Shown in pieces: positions 15,575 to 16,730 of a stretch of 16,730 bases of DNA. The notes below the pieces were generated by a model. It was not told the DNA's origin, searched no databases, and was given only the letters and a program-made list of their open reading frames with translations. The stretch is from Bacteroidales bacterium (GTDB lineage: Bacteria; Bacteroidota; Bacteroidia; Bacteroidales; UBA12077), in NCBI GenBank assembly GCA_030600865.1, contig JAUVUS010000006.1:1-16730 (forward strand). Reading direction: 5' to 3'. Every line of letters starts with the position of its first letter. Within the stretch, counting starts at the first letter, position 1. A program made the position numbers and the translations under genes.

Positions 15575-16730
15575 ATGAATAAGCAATTTATACAAAAAAT
15601 AATACCTCATTTAACAGCAGTTATTATTTTCTTAATAATTAGTGCAATTTACTTTTCTCCACAATTAAAGGGTGATAAACTTCACCAAGGTGATCAATTA
15701 CAATACCAGGGTATGAGTAAAGAAATTGTAGATTTCCGGGAGGAAACAGGAGAGGAAACTTTATGGACAAATTCTGCGTTTGGCGGAATGCCTGCTTATC
15801 AAATTTCAATTAAAGATTCCAATTTAATTAAAACTTTGAAAAGCTCAATTCTTAAAATAATTCCTCGACCAATTGGATATATGTTTTTTTTAATGATTGG
15901 TTTTTACATTTTGCTTTTATGTTTTAATGTTAATCCGTGGTTGGCAATAATTGGTGGTATTGCATTTGGATTGTCGTCATTAAATATTCTTTACCTTGGC
16001 GCAGGGCATAATGCAAAAGTTCATGCTATTTCTTTTATCCCACCAATTATTGGAAGTATTTTTTATGCGTATAGGAAAAATTTTGTAATTGGTGCTGCCT
16101 TATTAAGTATTTTTGTGTGCTTGCATTTATCTGCTAATCACTTTCAAATGACCTACTATTTGCTCTATTTAATTTTTGCGATTGTAGTTGTAGAATTATA
16201 TAGCTATATAAAAAATGGTTTATTACCAAAGTTTGTTAAAATTTCTTCAGTTTTATTGATTGCCGGAATATTAGGTGCATTACCAATTTTTTCAAATTTA
16301 CTTCTGACATACGAATACAGTAAGTATACTACACGTGGCGATTCTGAACTAACTATTTCTGCTGAAGAAAGCACAACAAAAGAAGTGAAAAATGATGCAT
16401 TAGACAGCAAATATATAAAACAATACAGCCTTGGTTATGGCGAAGTTTGGTCTTTGGTAATTCCCGATGTTAAAGGTGGTAAAATGAATTATCTAGGCAA
16501 TAATGAAGAGATTATGAATAATGTTAGTCCAAACTATAAGAATACTGTGGCTCAGCAATCATCTTATTGGGGCGAACAATTATCTTCCGGTGGTGCATTT
16601 TATTTTGGAGCAAGTATCTTTTTGTTATTTGTACTTGGGATGTTTCTTGTAAAAGATAAATTTAAATGGGCATTATTTGCCGTTTCTTTGTTGGCTATTA
16701 TATTATCATGGAAATATGGCAGCTTAGTTG
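15575..16730 (+). CDS. YfhO-family multi-span membrane protein, N-terminal part (cut by window edge)
   Basis: The frame opens at the ATG at 15575 and stays open for 385 codons to the right edge, so the C-terminal part is missing. Residues 10-28 form a first transmembrane helix. A long extracytoplasmic loop follows with HQGDQLQYQGM (37-47) and WTNSAFGGMPAYQIS (64-78), both hallmarks of Bacteroidota YfhO-like proteins. Further helices lie at about 100-117, 121-141, 149-165, 170-185, 192-212 and 222-244, followed by a soluble stretch (245-335) and more helices to the edge. The acidic residue in the first loop and the many spans resemble GT-C lipid-linked-sugar transferases. In Firmicutes, YfhO proteins help glycosylate teichoic acids. 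Next to a glycan cluster, a role in sugar transfer or modification at the membrane's outer face is reasonable but inferred. Confidence 0.85.
   Translation, partial: MNKQFIQKIIPHLTAVIIFLIISAIYFSPQLKGDKLHQGDQLQYQGMSKEIVDFREETGEETLWTNSAFGGMPAYQISIKDSNLIKTLKSSILKIIPRPIGYMFFLMIGFYILLLCFNVNPWLAIIGGIAFGLSSLNILYLGAGHNAKVHAISFIPPIIGSIFYAYRKNFVIGAALLSIFVCLHLSANHFQMTYYLLYLIFAIVVVELYSYIKNGLLPKFVKISSVLLIAGILGALPIFSNLLLTYEYSKYTTRGDSELTISAEESTTKEVKNDALDSKYIKQYSLGYGEVWSLVIPDVKGGKMNYLGNNEEIMNNVSPNYKNTVAQQSSYWGEQLSSGGAFYFGASIFLLFVLGMFLVKDKFKWALFAVSLLAIILSWKYGSLV

Noticed and set aside
16204..16410. Open frame on the minus strand near the right edge
   Set aside because: It is antisense to the YfhO-like frame, which continues with family-typical sequence across it.
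1..16730. CRISPR array, tRNA or rRNA genes, prophage or integrative element
   Set aside because: No regularly spaced repeats, cloverleaf-like segments, rRNA stretches, integrase, transposase or phage genes were seen in the short gaps between genes.

Overview
The window reads as AT-rich chromosomal DNA from a Bacteroidota bacterium, probably of the Bacteroidales/Marinilabiliales type. The reasons are an lpxK gene overlapping a purine nucleoside phosphorylase gene, a single-chain eukaryote-like glycyl-tRNA synthetase, GldL-like HWPG membrane motifs, the near absence of Shine-Dalgarno sequences, and several TAnnTTTG boxes (the Bacteroidota -7 promoter element) in front of genes. I did not identify a genus. 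No tRNA, rRNA, CRISPR array, transposase or integrase is visible, and no gene-free stretch exceeds 300 bases.

Layout. Positions 1-2078 (minus strand) hold a housekeeping block transcribed leftwards: lpxK (lipid A 4'-kinase), a purine nucleoside phosphorylase and the start of a major facilitator superfamily transporter cut by the window edge. Positions 2219-4432 (plus) encode a large membrane protein with a GldL-like multi-span N-terminus, an extracytoplasmic helical region, a coiled coil and a SpoIIE-type PP2C phosphatase. It converges, stop codon on stop codon, with nadB (L-aspartate oxidase, 4429-6009, minus). A short divergent promoter region separates nadB from glyQS (6195-7748, plus).

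Downstream of glyQS lies a small four-helix-bundle gene of the S23/23S-rRNA-intervening-sequence family. It is enclosed by a clear imperfect inverted repeat (7754-7782 and 8148-8175), so gene and arms together look like an intervening-sequence-like cassette outside an rRNA gene.

From 8203 to 15435 the window carries cell-surface polysaccharide genes in two convergent groups. On the plus strand are a GT4-like glycosyltransferase and, overlapping it, wecB (UDP-GlcNAc 2-epimerase). On the minus strand, read from right to left, are a GT4 glycosyltransferase (separated by a gap with a possible terminator), a second GT4 glycosyltransferase, an overlapping SAM methyltransferase and a Wzx-like flippase. 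Together they suggest synthesis of an N-acetylmannosamine-containing glycan whose lipid-linked units are modified and flipped to the periplasm; no Wzy-like polymerase or initiating sugar-phosphate transferase lies in the window. The right edge (15575 to end, plus) is the N-terminal part of a YfhO-family multi-span membrane protein, a family tied to glycan transfer in other bacteria.

The two observations most worth following are the GldL-like/PP2C fusion and the inverted-repeat-bounded four-helix-bundle gene.
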